A stretch of DNA of 64,000 bases from Mesomycoplasma ovipneumoniae ATCC 29419 (GCF_028885435.1 NZ_CP118522.1:310001-374000); one strand, 5' to 3'. Shown: positions 10,457 to 21,064, counted from the stretch's first letter. A program made the numbers and translations. Notes: generated by a model not told the origin, from the letters alone.

Positions 10457-10947
10457 TTTTTACCACCAAAAACTATTTTTTTAAGAATTTTTATTTTTGA
10501 AACATCCTTTTTTTGAAAATAAAAATCAGAGATCGCTTGATAGTCCTGTTCAAATTTTTCAAAACTATAATTTGGATCATTTTGAATTTGAAAATATAAA
10601 TAACTTAGTTCTCTTTGAGCTTTTTTATATTCTTTAAACTTCATAACTTCACGAAAAACAGCAAGAAATAAATTAATAAAAAAAGTAAGACAAATAAAAC
10701 TAGCCAAAACAATAGTTAGCCCAAGGTCATTAAAAACTGATTTATTTTCAGATTTAATTAATTGATAACGATTAATTTCTGTTATAATTACCCAAATTGC
10801 CAAGGAAATTACTATAATATTTGAGAAAAAAGTTATCCATTTAACAGCATTAGCGCCATAATAAGCAATTTTTTGATTTCTTTTTAGTCTAGCTTGTTTT
10901 GTTTGGATAAATTTTATAAGTTGTTCAATTGCTTCATTTTTATTCAT
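10447..10947 (-). CDS. Two-TM membrane protein, DUF4231-like (first of three)
   Basis: 166 residues. After a basic helix (KQARLKRNQKIAYYG) come two TM segments (about residues 37-55 and 75-97) and a C-terminal helical region with KAQRELSYLYFQIQNDPNYSF. This is the clearest DUF4231-like member of the trio. Both Trp codons are TGG. The stop at 10447 overlaps the next start at 10456. The set lies downstream of a terminator-like hairpin and appears to be its own operon. Function unknown. Confidence 0.7.
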   Translation of the reverse strand: MNKNEAIEQLIKFIQTKQARLKRNQKIAYYGANAVKWITFFSNIIVISLAIWVIITEINRYQLIKSENKSVFNDLGLTIVLASFICLTFFINLFLAVFREVMKFKEYKKAQRELSYLYFQIQNDPNYSFEKFEQDYQAISDFYFQKKDVSKIKILKKIVFGGKKWL

Positions 10948-11057
10948 TTTATTATCACTAACTTAATTGTTTTTATTAATCACAAAAATTAATAATTATA
11001 TCACTTAATCCATTTATATTTTGAAAAATGTGCCAAAAAGTTAAAAAATGACTAGAA

Positions 11058-11097
11058 ATTAAACGAAGTCAGCATAAAAACGCTAACTTCGTTTATT
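11058..11097 (-). terminator. Hairpin between the permease and the two-TM operon
   Basis: The long stem AAACGAAGT-AGC / GCT-ACTTCGTTT with a short A-rich loop separates the permease 3' end (11185) from the next gene start (10947). It probably terminates the permease transcript. Confidence 0.75.
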
Positions 11098-11184
11098 ATG
11101 GCACAATGTTAGTTATTGAGACAAAATCACAAATTTTATTTAGCTACTAGGTAGTAAATAAAAAGATGAAATTTTTCAAGTAAA

Positions 11185-12828
11185 TTAATTTACTAATTTA
11201 TTTTCAATTGCTCTATATTTTTTTTCTTTTCTTATTTTTAAAAAATGAGTAGTGACTCTAAAAATAATAGTTGAAAATACAATATAGAATAATGAGATTC
11301 AAATAAGATCTAAACTAATGCGACCAATTATGTAACCTGCTGATCTATCGGCAACAAAATCACTAAAAAATGGTAATTTAATTGAAATAAAAAACAGTAT
11401 AAAGCTAACAATAAGAATAAATAATGATATAAAAATTCAATATAAATTTACTTTTTTACTTATATCAACGTCAAAACTTTGAATAGTTCCATTGTTTATT
11501 TTGAAATTTCTTAAAGCAAAAACAAAAACAATAACAGTAGTTAAAAGTAAAATTATAATTACTGCACTTGTTGAAATTATTGGGTAGATATCAGCGACAC
11601 CTCTATGAGTTACATAATCAATTTTTGGTGCTAATTCAAACCCTTTTTCTTTGAGTTTTGACAATAAATTTGGCTCACTTTGATCATAAAAAACATTTAG
11701 TCTTAAAGGTTTATTTTCATTTATTGAATCAGCGAAAACTTGAGCTATATTTTGGTTAAATTCTATTCTATTCGCTTCATCAGATTCAATGATTCCACTA
11801 ATTTTAAAAGTAAAGGGATGATCTCTGAAAAATAAGAAATTAATATTTTCTATTTTAAAAGTTATTTCATCACCTACATTTAAATTTAAATTGGAATTTT
11901 TACTTAAATGATTAATTAGACTTTGACTAACAAGAATTTCGTTTTTATTTTCAGTAAAACGACCTGTTTTAAGCTTTTTATCTTTTTTATCAAGATTAAA
12001 ATTTTCATTAGGATATAAATCAGAAAATGTAGAAACTTTAGAATCAACAGCATTTTCTGTATTTGAAGTTTTTACACTATTGTATGCTAACTTTTTAACT
12101 AAAGATTCAAAAAACCAATTTTGACCTTGGTTTTGATTGAGAAATATTTTTGATTTATCAAAAATATTTTCAAGTAAATTTTTATACGCATTATTAGACA
12201 TTACAACAAGATAATCTTGATGATCATTATCAAATCCTACTGTTCCTACAACCTTAAATTTTTTAGTATAAATTAATTCATTTTTATTAGTTGCGCGGTT
12301 TAATATTTGATATTTATAATCAATATAATCGCCAATTTTAACTTTTTTTAAATCAGCATAATCTCGCGAAACTATTATTTCATCATCATTTTCTAAAAAT
12401 TTACCATGAAAATTAGTATAGTTTTTCATATCATTTTTAAAAAAATCATTGATTTCAACTGGCAAAATTTTAGTTGGTATAAAAGGTGGGGCGGTAGATG
12501 AGTCTTCATTCATAAAATCGCCAAAATCTAATTCTGATTCACCATTTGAAATATATTTAACAGATTTTAAGTTTTTTATCTCTGAAATTTTGTTATTTCC
12601 AAACTCTTTTCCATTTTTTCTGACAATAGTTATTCGTTGATTTTGCGAATTATAAATGGGTAAATCAAAATTTTTATCAGCTTCTCATAAAAACAAAATA
12701 AGTAAAATTGAAAAAATTGAAAAAACTATAAGAAAAAATGATAAAAATCAATTCTTCCGAAGATTAGTTTTTAAATATTTTGAAAAAATTAATGAACTTG
12801 TAAATTTTTTTTCTTTTGTTTTTTTCAT
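11185..12828 (-). CDS. FtsX/MacB-like ABC transporter permease subunit
   Basis: 547 residues under table 4. One TM segment near the N-terminus (about 28-50) is followed by a large extracytoplasmic region (about 55-410). Three C-terminal TM segments come next (AVIIILLLTTVIVFVFAL, IFISLFILIVSFILFFI, LIWISLFYIVFSTIIF). That 1+3 topology is typical of MacB/FtsX-type permeases, which act in mechanotransmission rather than classical solute transport. The start at 12828 has AGGTG upstream. No ATP-binding subunit is encoded nearby, so the partner must lie elsewhere. Substrate cannot be inferred. Confidence 0.7.
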
Positions 12829-13232
12829 CAAAAAACACCTTAATTTAGCTTATTTTAGCCTTGTTTTTTTCTGTATTCAGCCTCTGATTTTATAACAAGT
12901 TTTCAAATAAGCCTATCATCATTAATTTGCTAATTAATTTTTAAAAGAGCAATTCACAATTTAAAACAGATAGTTTATAAAATATTTTTTTTCGTTATTT
13001 TACAAATTAAATTATACATCAAGTTTTTTAAAAATATAAAAAAAACTTGGTTTTTAAAATTTTTGTGGTATAATGCAAAAATAAATAAGAATTAATAATT
13101 TGGCTCTTTCAAAACTTAATATTTGCTTGCATCGAAAGTATTTTTTTTGTTTTTGTCTTTAAATTTGCTTCACTTTTTAATATTTTTTTGATTAAAAATA
13201 TTAAAAAGTGCTATAATTTTAAAGCAATAAGC
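12829..13232. other. Intergenic region with an RNA-cassette remnant and a long palindrome
   Basis: At 13035-13120 there is a shortened relative of the RNA cassette: an A run, TTGGTT at 13047-13052, 16 bp, TATAAT at 13069-13074, an aagaattaataattt block, then ggctctttcaaaactt, which normally lies much further downstream. At 13171-13210 a perfect 17-bp inverted repeat abuts the tRNA-Thr -10 box. Nothing supportable was seen in 12829-13030. Confidence 0.55.
13171..13217 (+). promoter_or_regulatory. Palindrome and -10 box upstream of tRNA-Thr
   Basis: CACTTTTTAATATTTTT (13171-13187) and its exact complement (13194-13210) flank a 6-nt loop. TATAAT follows directly at 13212-13217, 16 bp before the tRNA. 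The palindrome covers the -35 position, so it may be an upstream terminator, an operator, or both. Confidence 0.5.
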
Positions 13233-13308
13233 GCCATCATAGCTCAGTCGGTAGAGCACATCCATGGTAAGGATGGGGTCGCAGGTTCGATTCCTGTTGT
13301 TGGCACCA
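13233..13308 (+). tRNA. tRNA-Thr (GGT anticodon)
   Basis: 76 nt with an encoded CCA. The stem CATCC / GGATG closes the loop ATGGTAA, giving anticodon GGT. The D arm (GCTC..GAGC) and T arm (GCAGG TTCGATT CCTGT) are normal. The acceptor stem has one apparent T-T mismatch at the fifth pair. Confidence 0.93.
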
Positions 13309-13324
13309 TATCTTTTTGACCAAT

Positions 13325-13347
13325 GATGCTAAAATAAAAGCATCTTT
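13325..13347 (+). terminator. Terminator after tRNA-Thr
   Basis: GATGCT / AGCATC stem with an A-rich loop and a T run. Confidence 0.75.
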
Positions 13348-13394
13348 TTTAATTTTTTTTCAAATAAAATATTTGAAAAATTTAAAGGAATTGA

Positions 13395-14192
13395 ATGAAA
13401 TCTGCTACTGTCTTATTTGTTGGTGATATTTTTGGCGCGCCTGGTATAGAAATGTTTAAAAATCAACTTAATATTCTGAGAAAAAACTATAATTTTGACT
13501 TAATAATAGTTCAGGCTGAAAATATTACCGGTAGAAAAGGACTAAATAAAAGGGATTATTTATATTTAAAAGAGCTTGGTGTTGATATTTTTACTATTGG
13601 CAATCATGTTTGATCCAATCCTGAAATTGCTTTAATTATTGATAATCCAGATATTGTTAGACCGCTGAACATTGACAAAGAATATAGTGGCAAAGGTACT
13701 ACTACAATTTTAAAGAATGGAAAAACATTCAGAATAACTTCACTTTTAGGTGTGGCATTTAATAAGTTAGTCAAACCTTGAAATCACCAATTTGCTGATA
13801 ATTTTTTTGATGCAATTGACAAAGTTATTGCCGAAGATGATGCTGATTTTCACATAGTTGATTTTCATGCTGAGACAACAAGTGAAAAAAATGTGCTTGG
13901 AATTTATCTAAATGGTAAAATTAATGCGCTTTTGGGAACTCACACCCACGTTCAGACTTCTGATGCTAGAGAATTATCGCTTGGAACACTTTTTATAACT
14001 GATGTTGGAATGACAGGTCCTGCAAATGATGCAATTGGTGTAAAATTCCTTGATGTTTATAATAGAATTCGCTATAATAAAAGCACAAAATTTCAAACTT
14101 CGGATAATGACTGCCAATTTAATGCTGTTATTTTAGAAATAACTGATAATTTAAAAAACCAAAAAATTATACCAATCAATATTTATAAATAA
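13395..14192 (+). CDS. ymdB: YmdB-family metallophosphoesterase (cyclic nucleotide phosphodiesterase)
   Basis: 265 residues, the usual length for the YmdB/TIGR00282 family, whose members hydrolyse cyclic nucleotides and bind two metal ions. Metal-ligand motifs are present in order: GDIFGAPG, AEN (near residue 39), GNHVW with TGA-Trp, VDFHAE and GTHTHVQTSD. AAAGGAA precedes the ATG. The gene stands alone between the tRNA-Thr terminator and the convergent ychF gene. Confidence 0.9.
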
Positions 14193-14239
14193 ATTTTTTG
14201 ATGTATAATTTTTTGATTTTTTTTAAAAGTTTTTTTGAA

Positions 14240-15343
14240 CTAATTACTAATGCGGAAATGGCATATTTCTGCGTCTTTAATCAAGTATTCTTTTCCCTCA
14301 AGACGAATTTTACCTTTTTCTTTAAGTGCTTTTTCGCTTTTGAACTCGATAAAATCCTCATATGAAATTATTTCAACTCTTATGAATTTTTTGACAAAAT
14401 CTGAGTGAATAATTCCGCTACAATCAACTGCACTTGTATTTTTCCTAAATATTCATGAGCGAACTTCTTTTTTTCCAACAGTAAAAAAAGTTCCTAAGCC
14501 AAGAAGTTTAAAACTATTAAGAACAAGAAAATCAAGAGATGATTTTTCAAGTCCAAATTCTTGTAAAAAGAGTTGTTTTTCTTCCTGGTCAAGTTGGGAA
14601 ATTTCGTGTTCTAAGGCAACACAAATTGGGATTAAAATTGCATTTTCTTTTTCGAGATAAGCTTTAAGCTCAGAAAAATATGGATTTTTTAGCGGATCGC
14701 TAACAGATTTTTGGTCAATGTTAGCAACATACAAAATTGGCTTTATGCTTAAAAGCTGCCAATTCTTGATTATTTGACGCTCTTCATTATCTAAAGATAA
14801 ATCGCGTAAAGACTTATCTTTTTGTAAATGGTCTTTTGCTTTTTTAGCAAGTTCAAACTCAACTTTTGCTTGTTTGTCGTTTGTATTGTTGATTTTTTTA
14901 CTAAGTCGGGCAATAATTGACTCAATTGAGCTTAAATCGGCAAGAATTAGCTCTAAATTTATGGTTTGGATGTCAAAAATAGGATTTACTTGATTATTAA
15001 CGTGAATTATTTTTGAATCATCAAAACAGCGAACAACATGAACTAGACAGTCAACATTTCGAATATTTTCAAGAAATTTATTACCCAATCCTTCGCCCAG
15101 TGAAGCGCCTTTTATCAAACCAGCAATATCGACAAAAGAGTAAGTTGAAAATACAATTTTATTTGGCTTAACAATATCGGCTAAATTAATTAGTCTTGGA
15201 TCACGGATTTCGACAGTTGCAATGTTTGAGTCTATTGTTGCAAAGGGGTAATTAGCAATTTCAACATTCATTTTTGTCAGTGCTGAAAAAAGCGAGGATT
15301 TTCCGACATTAGGAAGTCCAATAAGACCTGCTTTTAGATTCAT
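14240..15343 (-). CDS. ychF: YchF/EngD Obg-like P-loop NTPase
   Basis: 367 residues, the family length. G1 is GLPNVGKS (residues 9-16); [21 protein letters not shown] is the G3 and switch region. The C-terminal TGS-like domain needs read-through of TGA at 14453-14455 and ends CHFRISN. YchF binds ATP better than GTP in most bacteria and associates with ribosomes. It lies 15 nt downstream of rpsR, at the end of the rpsF-ssb-rpsR operon. Confidence 0.96.
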
Positions 15344-15358
15344 ATTATATTTTTATGA

Positions 15359-15622
15359 TTAAACTCGAGTTTTATCGTAGCTTCCACGGATTCTGTCACC
15401 AACAAATGGAAGTAAAGCGACAAAACGGGCTCTTTTAATTGCTAGTGATAATTTACGTTGGTGTTTTGCGCAATTACCTGTAATTCTTGATGGTTGAATT
15501 TTTCCAAAAGAGTTAATATAACGTTGAAGCACTTCAGTTGACTTATAGTCAATGTAAAAAAGTTTAGCTTCACAAAATTGGCACACTTTTTTCTTGAATT
15601 TTTTAGCATATTTTTTGTTCAT
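15359..15622 (-). CDS. rpsR: 30S ribosomal protein S18
   Basis: 87 residues. The motif [27 protein letters not shown] is the conserved S18 core. The N-terminal CxxC (CQFC) suggests a zinc-binding S18 variant. It pairs with S6 on the 30S platform, whose gene heads the same operon. The gene order rpsF-ssb-rpsR is conserved in Firmicutes and mollicutes. Confidence 0.97.
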   Translation of the reverse strand: MNKKYAKKFKKKVCQFCEAKLFYIDYKSTEVLQRYINSFGKIQPSRITGNCAKHQRKLSLAIKRARFVALLPFVGDRIRGSYDKTRV

Positions 15623-15642
15623 TTTTGCATTCCTTTTTAATT

Positions 15643-16197
15643 TTATTTGTTAGGATCAAGATCATCAATATCTCAGTCAGCAAATGGATCATTATCTTCA
15701 CTAATTTCAACATTAGTTTCATTAAAATTTACTGAAGGTTCTGAGGGTTCTGTCTGAAAAATAGTATCGTCATGAAATGATCTTTTATCATTTTGGGGAA
15801 GTTGAAAATCATCAAATAATGGTTCAAAAGTAGGTTCACTAACTTTTTGAGCTAATTTTTGACGACGCTTTTCTAGCTGTTCTTTAGTTTCTAATAAATG
15901 AAAGTTATCAACATTTACCTCATAAGTAGTAAAATAATTTGTTGTATTTGACGTACTACGATAAGATTGTAAAGAACCTTCGATTGCTATCAAACTTCCT
16001 ATGGTAATTAGTTTGTCGAGCGCTGTTGCATTTTGTCGTCAAGCAACTACGGGAATAAAATCAGTAATTGTAGGCGAATCTTGGCTATATTTTCGTCTAT
16101 CAATTGCTAAATTAAATCGAATAAAATTAACATTTGACTTTGCTGTCATAAGTACAGGTTTAGATGAAACGCGTCCAATTAAAAAAATTCGATTCAT
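15643..16197 (-). CDS. ssb: Single-stranded DNA-binding protein
   Basis: 184 residues from ATG 16197 ([16 protein letters not shown]). An N-terminal OB fold of about 110 residues contains FIPVVAWRQNA and [12 protein letters not shown]. An acidic linker follows, ending [17 protein letters not shown]. The usual C-terminal DDDLPF-type tip is not clear; PFADWDIDDLD may replace it. Two TGA-Trp codons (VAW and ADW) make a standard-code reading incomplete. The ribosome-binding site lies inside the hairpin at 16207-16252. Confidence 0.93.
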
Positions 16198-16206
16198 ATT
16201 TTTTTA

Positions 16207-16252
16207 TAGTTTTTACCTATTTTTATTTATTGACTAAAATAGGTAAAAACTA
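16207..16252 (-). promoter_or_regulatory. 17-bp perfect hairpin covering the rpsF stop and the ssb Shine-Dalgarno region
   Basis: TAGTTTTTACCTATTTT (16207-16223) and its exact complement (16236-16252) flank a 12-nt loop. The rpsF stop codon is inside one arm. The only AGG-containing sequence near the ssb start (AATAGGTAAAA) is inside the other. No U run follows, so sequestering of ssb translation is more likely than termination. Confidence 0.55.
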
Positions 16253-16840
16253 TTGGGATTCCTGTGTTTTTTTAGTATTATCAACACCAGTTTCTACCTG
16301 TGTTGAAGAAGTTGAAGTTTTTCCGCGTTGAGATGAGTTAGTCTTATCTGATGACTGTTGGGCAAAACCTTGTTTTGCTCCGCCTTGGGCATTAGGTCTA
16401 AAATTTCGACGTTGAAAAGGTTTATCAGTTTTTTCTGCTGGGTTAGGTGAGTTTTGGTCTTGACGAGTTCGTGGCGCTGATTTGAAATTAGGTCGATCTG
16501 AATGATCACGTCTTGCATTTGTTCTTTTATGGCGATCAGAATTTTTTGGTTTTTGGTTAAAACCTTTTTCAGAATCAAGATTAATTATCAAGTAACGTCA
16601 AATTGATTTGGTAATATTCGCACGGCGAACAAATTCTTCAATTAAATTAGCTGGTGAGTCAAGATTAATTAAAAAATATTGTGCTGTTTTTGATTTTTTA
16701 ATAGGGTAAGCAAGACTTGAATTTTCAAGCTTAACAAGTTTGTATGACGAATTTTGACTAAAAATGGCAGAAAGCAAATTTTCTAATATTGTTGCTTCTG
16801 CTTTTGGGTCTAAAATTGTCATAATTTCATATTTTGGCAT
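16250..16840 (-). CDS. rpsF: 30S ribosomal protein S6 with a long disordered C-terminal extension
   Basis: 196 residues. Residues 1-95 are a normal S6 (MPKYEIMTILDPKA, then LAYPIKKSKTAQYFLINLDSP). Residues 100-196 are an Arg/Asn/Gln/Ser-rich low-complexity extension. S6 is usually 95-140 residues, so the tail doubles it. One TGA-Trp codon near residue 84 is read through. AAGGAG precedes the ATG. It is the first gene of rpsF-ssb-rpsR-ychF. Confidence 0.95.
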
Positions 16841-16995
16841 ATTATTCTCCTTATGGGCTTGTGGGTTATAAAAATAACCAAGGATGTTTTATTGAATTTA
16901 AAACTAGTTTGAAATTATACCATAAAAAACTGAAAAAATAAAAAAATTAACTAAAATAATTTAGTTAATTTTCCTTGGTCTAATTATATTATATA

Positions 16996-17072
16996 TGGCG
17001 CGCCCGGAAGGAGTCGAACCCTCAACCTCTTGGGCCGTAACCAAACACTCTGTCCAATTGAGCTACGGGCGC
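16996..17072 (-). tRNA. tRNA-Arg (ACG anticodon)
   Basis: 77 nt with encoded CCA. The acceptor GCGCCCG/CGGGCGC is perfect. The anticodon loop TTACGGC gives ACG, normally modified to ICG. The T loop TTCGACT is standard. Confidence 0.95.
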
Positions 17073-17081
17073 ATTACATTT

Positions 17082-17156
17082 TGGAGGCACCAACCGGACT
17101 CGAACCGGTACATCAAGGTGTTGCAGACCTATGCCTTACCATTTGGCTATGGTGCC
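17082..17156 (-). tRNA. tRNA-Cys (GCA anticodon)
   Basis: 75 nt with encoded CCA. The acceptor GGCACCA/TGGTGCC is perfect. The anticodon loop CTGCAAC gives GCA. It lies 9 nt upstream of tRNA-Arg on the same strand, so the two are probably one transcript. Confidence 0.95.
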
Positions 17157-17263
17157 ATTGCCTAAAAACCATTAAATATAATTATAACATATTTTAGTTT
17201 AAAACAAAGAAATTTTTGATTTTTTTGTTTTTCTGAAAAATTCTTAGGCTTAAAAATATCAAA

Positions 17264-18085
17264 CTATTTTCCAGAGTCTTGTTGTGCAAGAATTTGAGTT
17301 AAAAGCTTAATTAATTCTTGTTTTTTCAACTGTTCAAAACCAGAAATTTCTAATTTTTGGGCAATTTCGTGTAATTGTGTTAAATTTAATTTTTCAAGTG
17401 CAATTTTTATTCTTTCTTCTTTTGTTTTAGGTTTGTTTTGAGCTTCTTGAGTTTGTGTGTTTTCAGAGTTATTTGCTTGCTGTGCATTCATTGGATTTTG
17501 GTGACTTAAGTCAAAAATATTCATAAATTCAGAATATGCCTTAGGATCTTTTTTCATTTCATCAATACGTTTTTCAATAATGAATAATGTTCGAGATAGT
17601 TTGAATATTGACTTAATTTTAAGCACTTTTGTCAAGAAAAATGGAAGTAAAACAAAAATTAGGCCAATAAGAATTATTTGAATAGTTAATATTGCGACAA
17701 AATTTTGATTATTAAGGCTTAAATTTCCAATCATTACTATTGTTGAATTTATAATTGAAAGAGCAGCAGTAGAAAATGAAACGAACGTGAAAAAGAAGGA
17801 ACGATCGCCAAGAGGTGCAAAATCTTTCGCTTTATATGATGTAAAAACAGAATATACATAAAAAAATAAGCTTGTAACAGTAAATAAAATTGATAAAATC
17901 GAAAAAGCGCGACCAATATTTTTAATATCTAAGTCTAAAAAAAGTTGAACACTTAAAAAAACACCTAGCAAAAGGAGTAACAGCGGATAAGAAAAAATTC
18001 AAATTCGGTATTGCTTTTTTTCATTTTTTCACAACTCAGCAACTGATGGAACTTTATTTTTTCCAAATGGATTTTCTCAAACCAT
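17264..18085 (-). CDS. Membrane protein with a C-terminal SAP/Rho-N-like helical motif
   Basis: 273 residues. GGAGGG precedes ATG 18085. About four hydrophobic segments span residues 30-160 (LLLLLLGVFLSVQLFL near 35 and IQIILIGLIFVLLPFFL near 140). A Gln/Asn-rich linker follows. The last 45 residues (LTQLHEIAQKLEISGFEQL, then KKQELIKLLTQIL) have the spacing of SAP or Rho-N-terminal helix-extended-helix motifs, often nucleic-acid binding. A membrane anchor joined to such a motif is unusual. No family was recognised and no operon partner is obvious. Confidence 0.65.
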
Positions 18086-18159
18086 ACACCCTCCAATATA
18101 AATTACTATAATATAATTATAAAATAATTTAGAATAATATTATAAAAAAGATGACATAT

Positions 18160-18789
18160 TTAACTAAGTTTGGAATATTGATCTATATCCTTGTTTTGAT
18201 AATTGTACCAAATTCGGTCAATTTTTGAAATTTTATCAATTTTTTTTGCAGTATCACTAATTTCTTTTGAGGTTAAAAGTGCGGTAAAAAAGGAGCAAAA
18301 GTCAGTGGCATATTTTTTAGTTCCCTGAAATTTATTAAGACCAACTATCATTGTGTAATTTTTGTTTTTTCAAAGCAGCCCACGAAAAAAATATAAATTT
18401 TTAGTGTATGAAACTTCTTCGATAATTCAAGTTTTTCAATATTTTCCTTCAAGAAAAGATAAATAATAGTCTCAAACTAACAATTTAGCTTTGATTTGAT
18501 TAAATAAGCTTCGATTTGTATGAATATTTCATTTTTGAAAACTAGTGAATTTTTCTATTAATTTTCCGTTGTTAATAAGAGTTATTATTTTTCTTGTTGG
18601 TCAGTTTTTTAAAAATGGTATTTTTTTAAGCCCAATTCCGTGTGGAAAATCAAGTAAATTTGGCTTAATTGCAAAAACTTTTTCAATTTCGTTACACCAA
18701 ATTGCTATTGTTCGATATTGTTCAACAACCTTTTGGTATCTTAACAGATTTTCTTGAATTTTATTAACTCAATGATTAATTGGATCCAT
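18160..18789 (-). CDS. Hypothetical protein, Trp-rich, downstream of the MIB gene
   Basis: 209 residues under table 4, with AAGGG before ATG 18789. At least eight TGA codons are read as Trp, so the gene is nearly invisible in the standard code. The sequence is aromatic and basic (for example LLVWDYYLSFLEGKYWKTW) with no clear TM segment or signal peptide. It follows the MIB gene by 112 nt on the same strand. That is the position where a MIP protease would be expected, but the protein is far too small and has no serine protease motif. Function unknown. Confidence 0.6.
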
Positions 18790-18901
18790 TTTACCCTTTT
18801 ATTAAAAATTTTAATTGTGCTTTTTTCAATAAAATTAAGTAAAAAAGAAATTTTGGGCATAAAAAGTAAAAAATAATTATTTTTTTTTACTTTTTATTAG
18901 C

Positions 18902-21064
18902 TTAGTCTGTTGTTGTAATTGTTTTAGTTTCAACAGGTAGACCTAAACTTGAAAGTTGACTTTGAAGTGCTGCGTTTTCGACATAAATTTTGTTAAAAGT
19001 GGCACTTTTCTTTGCAACATCAACAAATTTGGATAATTGGCTCAAAGCATCACCAGAAAATGAACTACCAGTTATATAAAGTGGAATATTTGAAAGGGTT
19101 TTTCCATTTTCATCTTTTATATAAATTCCCGGTTGTTGGATAGGTCCATTAACAAGTCTTGAAGTAAATTGGGAATTTTGAAAGTCGCTTGTGTCGACTT
19201 TATACACATAATTTGAACCTGTTGAGCCAGAATCGCTTATTTTTGAGGCCCCAAAATATAAATATTGGAAAAGCAAAGTAACATGGCCAGGATTTTTTTG
19301 TGATTCAGCTTCAACTTCTCAACTTTGGAGTTTTTCGTTAAAAAGTTTCTCTGTTTTAGCAAAGTCAATGCCTTTTAGCGTCTTAATTTTTTTAGATGAA
19401 GAAAAGTCAAGATGTAATGGATATCCTCCTCGACCACCAAAGGTTCCTTGAAAAACGCGCTGATTAATTTTTGAACTAAAAGCAATTTCAAGCCCTTCGT
19501 TAACTTTGTTAGTATCATCGCCCTCATCTCAACGGAGAGTGTCAAAAATAATTGATCCAGCAACTTTTTCTCCAGGTTGGAGATGCATATCACCTTTATT
19601 TATATAATCAAAAGAAATAAAGTCAACATTTTTTAGGGCATTAGGATTAATTGCTCAATTGCTTTCGTTGGTTCGTGAATTACTATAGAGTTCTAGTTCG
19701 CTTAGTTTGCTGAATTTTTCAAGTCCACGAAGACCATTAATTGCTTGGTGGTCATCTAAAAAGAGCGAAACTTTTTGCATTTGCGGTGGCAATAGGTCTA
19801 AAATTTTTTTTATGTTTTGGGTTTTGTGTTTTGCTCCGACATTTTTAAGAACAATTGCCTTGATTGAATTGTCTTTATTAGCAGCATTTTTCATAATCTC
19901 GGCAAAAACTTCAAAGGCAGCATTATCATCCGCATTTAGAACTAAAGTTTTAAATTCTGAAAGGATACCAGCGGTATTTCCAGGTGCTCGAGTATATTTT
20001 ATCAGTGAAATGCTACCGTTAGAAAATCCCTTACCATTGGTGAGATCACTAATTTCTGAACTTACATCAGTGTCATTTCATCCTTCATATTTTAGCGAAC
20101 CAATTTTAGTTCCATCATATCTTGTTCATTTTGAATCAACGGCATTTAATCTTTTTTTATTATTTGCCTTAATTTCATTTACGACATTATTGACTTTTGG
20201 TTCTCATCCATCGGTCGAAGGATCAGGAGTATAACCATCTTTTATCAATTGTAATTCTTGTTCTGTAAAAGGTTGGTCAAGTTGTCTTCGTTGCTCTATT
20301 ACTTTTAAGTAATTTTGTTCACGCTCAAGATAATTATTTGCAACTCAACGAGTGTATTTATACCCCTCAAGATAGGATTCTAGACTAACTTTTGGCTTAC
20401 CATCTTCTCCAGTTGGCGCATATTTTTCTCAGTGCTCTTTAATAATTGAAATAACACGGTCTGCTTCAGCAACTTCGGCTTGATATTTATCTCTTTCGCG
20501 CCTAACTTCAGCGATTTTTCGGTCTTGTTGTTGTTTTCACAAACCAAGGGCGCGTTGATAAGCTGCATCACCAACATTAACAGAACGCGAATTATTTCTA
20601 GTTTGAGTTTGAGGTTGACTTATTGGTCTTGAAGTTGAAATTGTTGGCCGCGATGATATTGTCCTAGTCGGACTTTGGCGTGCATGTGTTGTTCGAATAG
20701 GGATGGTTGATTCAACAGCTTGAATTCTTCTTATCGGTTTAGGGGTTACTTTTTCAGGTAAGGGCTCTATTTTTTCTATTTTTGGTGTTACTATTTGTGG
20801 TTTAACTGGATTTTCAATTTTCTCTTTAGGCGTTTCAATTTTTGGTGCAACAAAAACAGTATTTGCTACAGGCGAATTAAATCCAGTATCATTTGGCTGA
20901 TTTTTTAAAATTATTGAAGGCGCTTGAGTTGAATAACTAACTTCATTGGACAAAAAATCAAAATTAACTAATGATTGATTAACTGAGTACAAACTTAAAG
21001 ATAACAATGTTGTTGCCATTGCTAAAATTACAACTTTTCGACGACGGGAAAAATATAGTTTCAT
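18902..21064 (-). CDS. mib: Mycoplasma immunoglobulin-binding protein (MIB, putative Ig-blocking virulence protein)
   Basis: 720 residues. GGAGG lies five bases before ATG 21064. An uncleaved signal/anchor helix spans about residues 13-32 (VVILAMATTLLSLSLYSVN). A Pro/Arg/Thr-rich stalk follows (about 70-165), then a helical region with QDRKIAEVRRERDKYQAE. A leucine-rich-repeat-like block lies near residues 390-450 (IKAIVLKNVGAK, VSLFLDDHQAINGLRGLEK), then a compact C-terminal domain. This order fits MIB/Protein M proteins, which bind antibody light chains outside the cell. The partner serine protease gene (mip), usually next door, is not in this window. An RNA-cassette element lies directly upstream in the same orientation. 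Confidence 0.8.
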
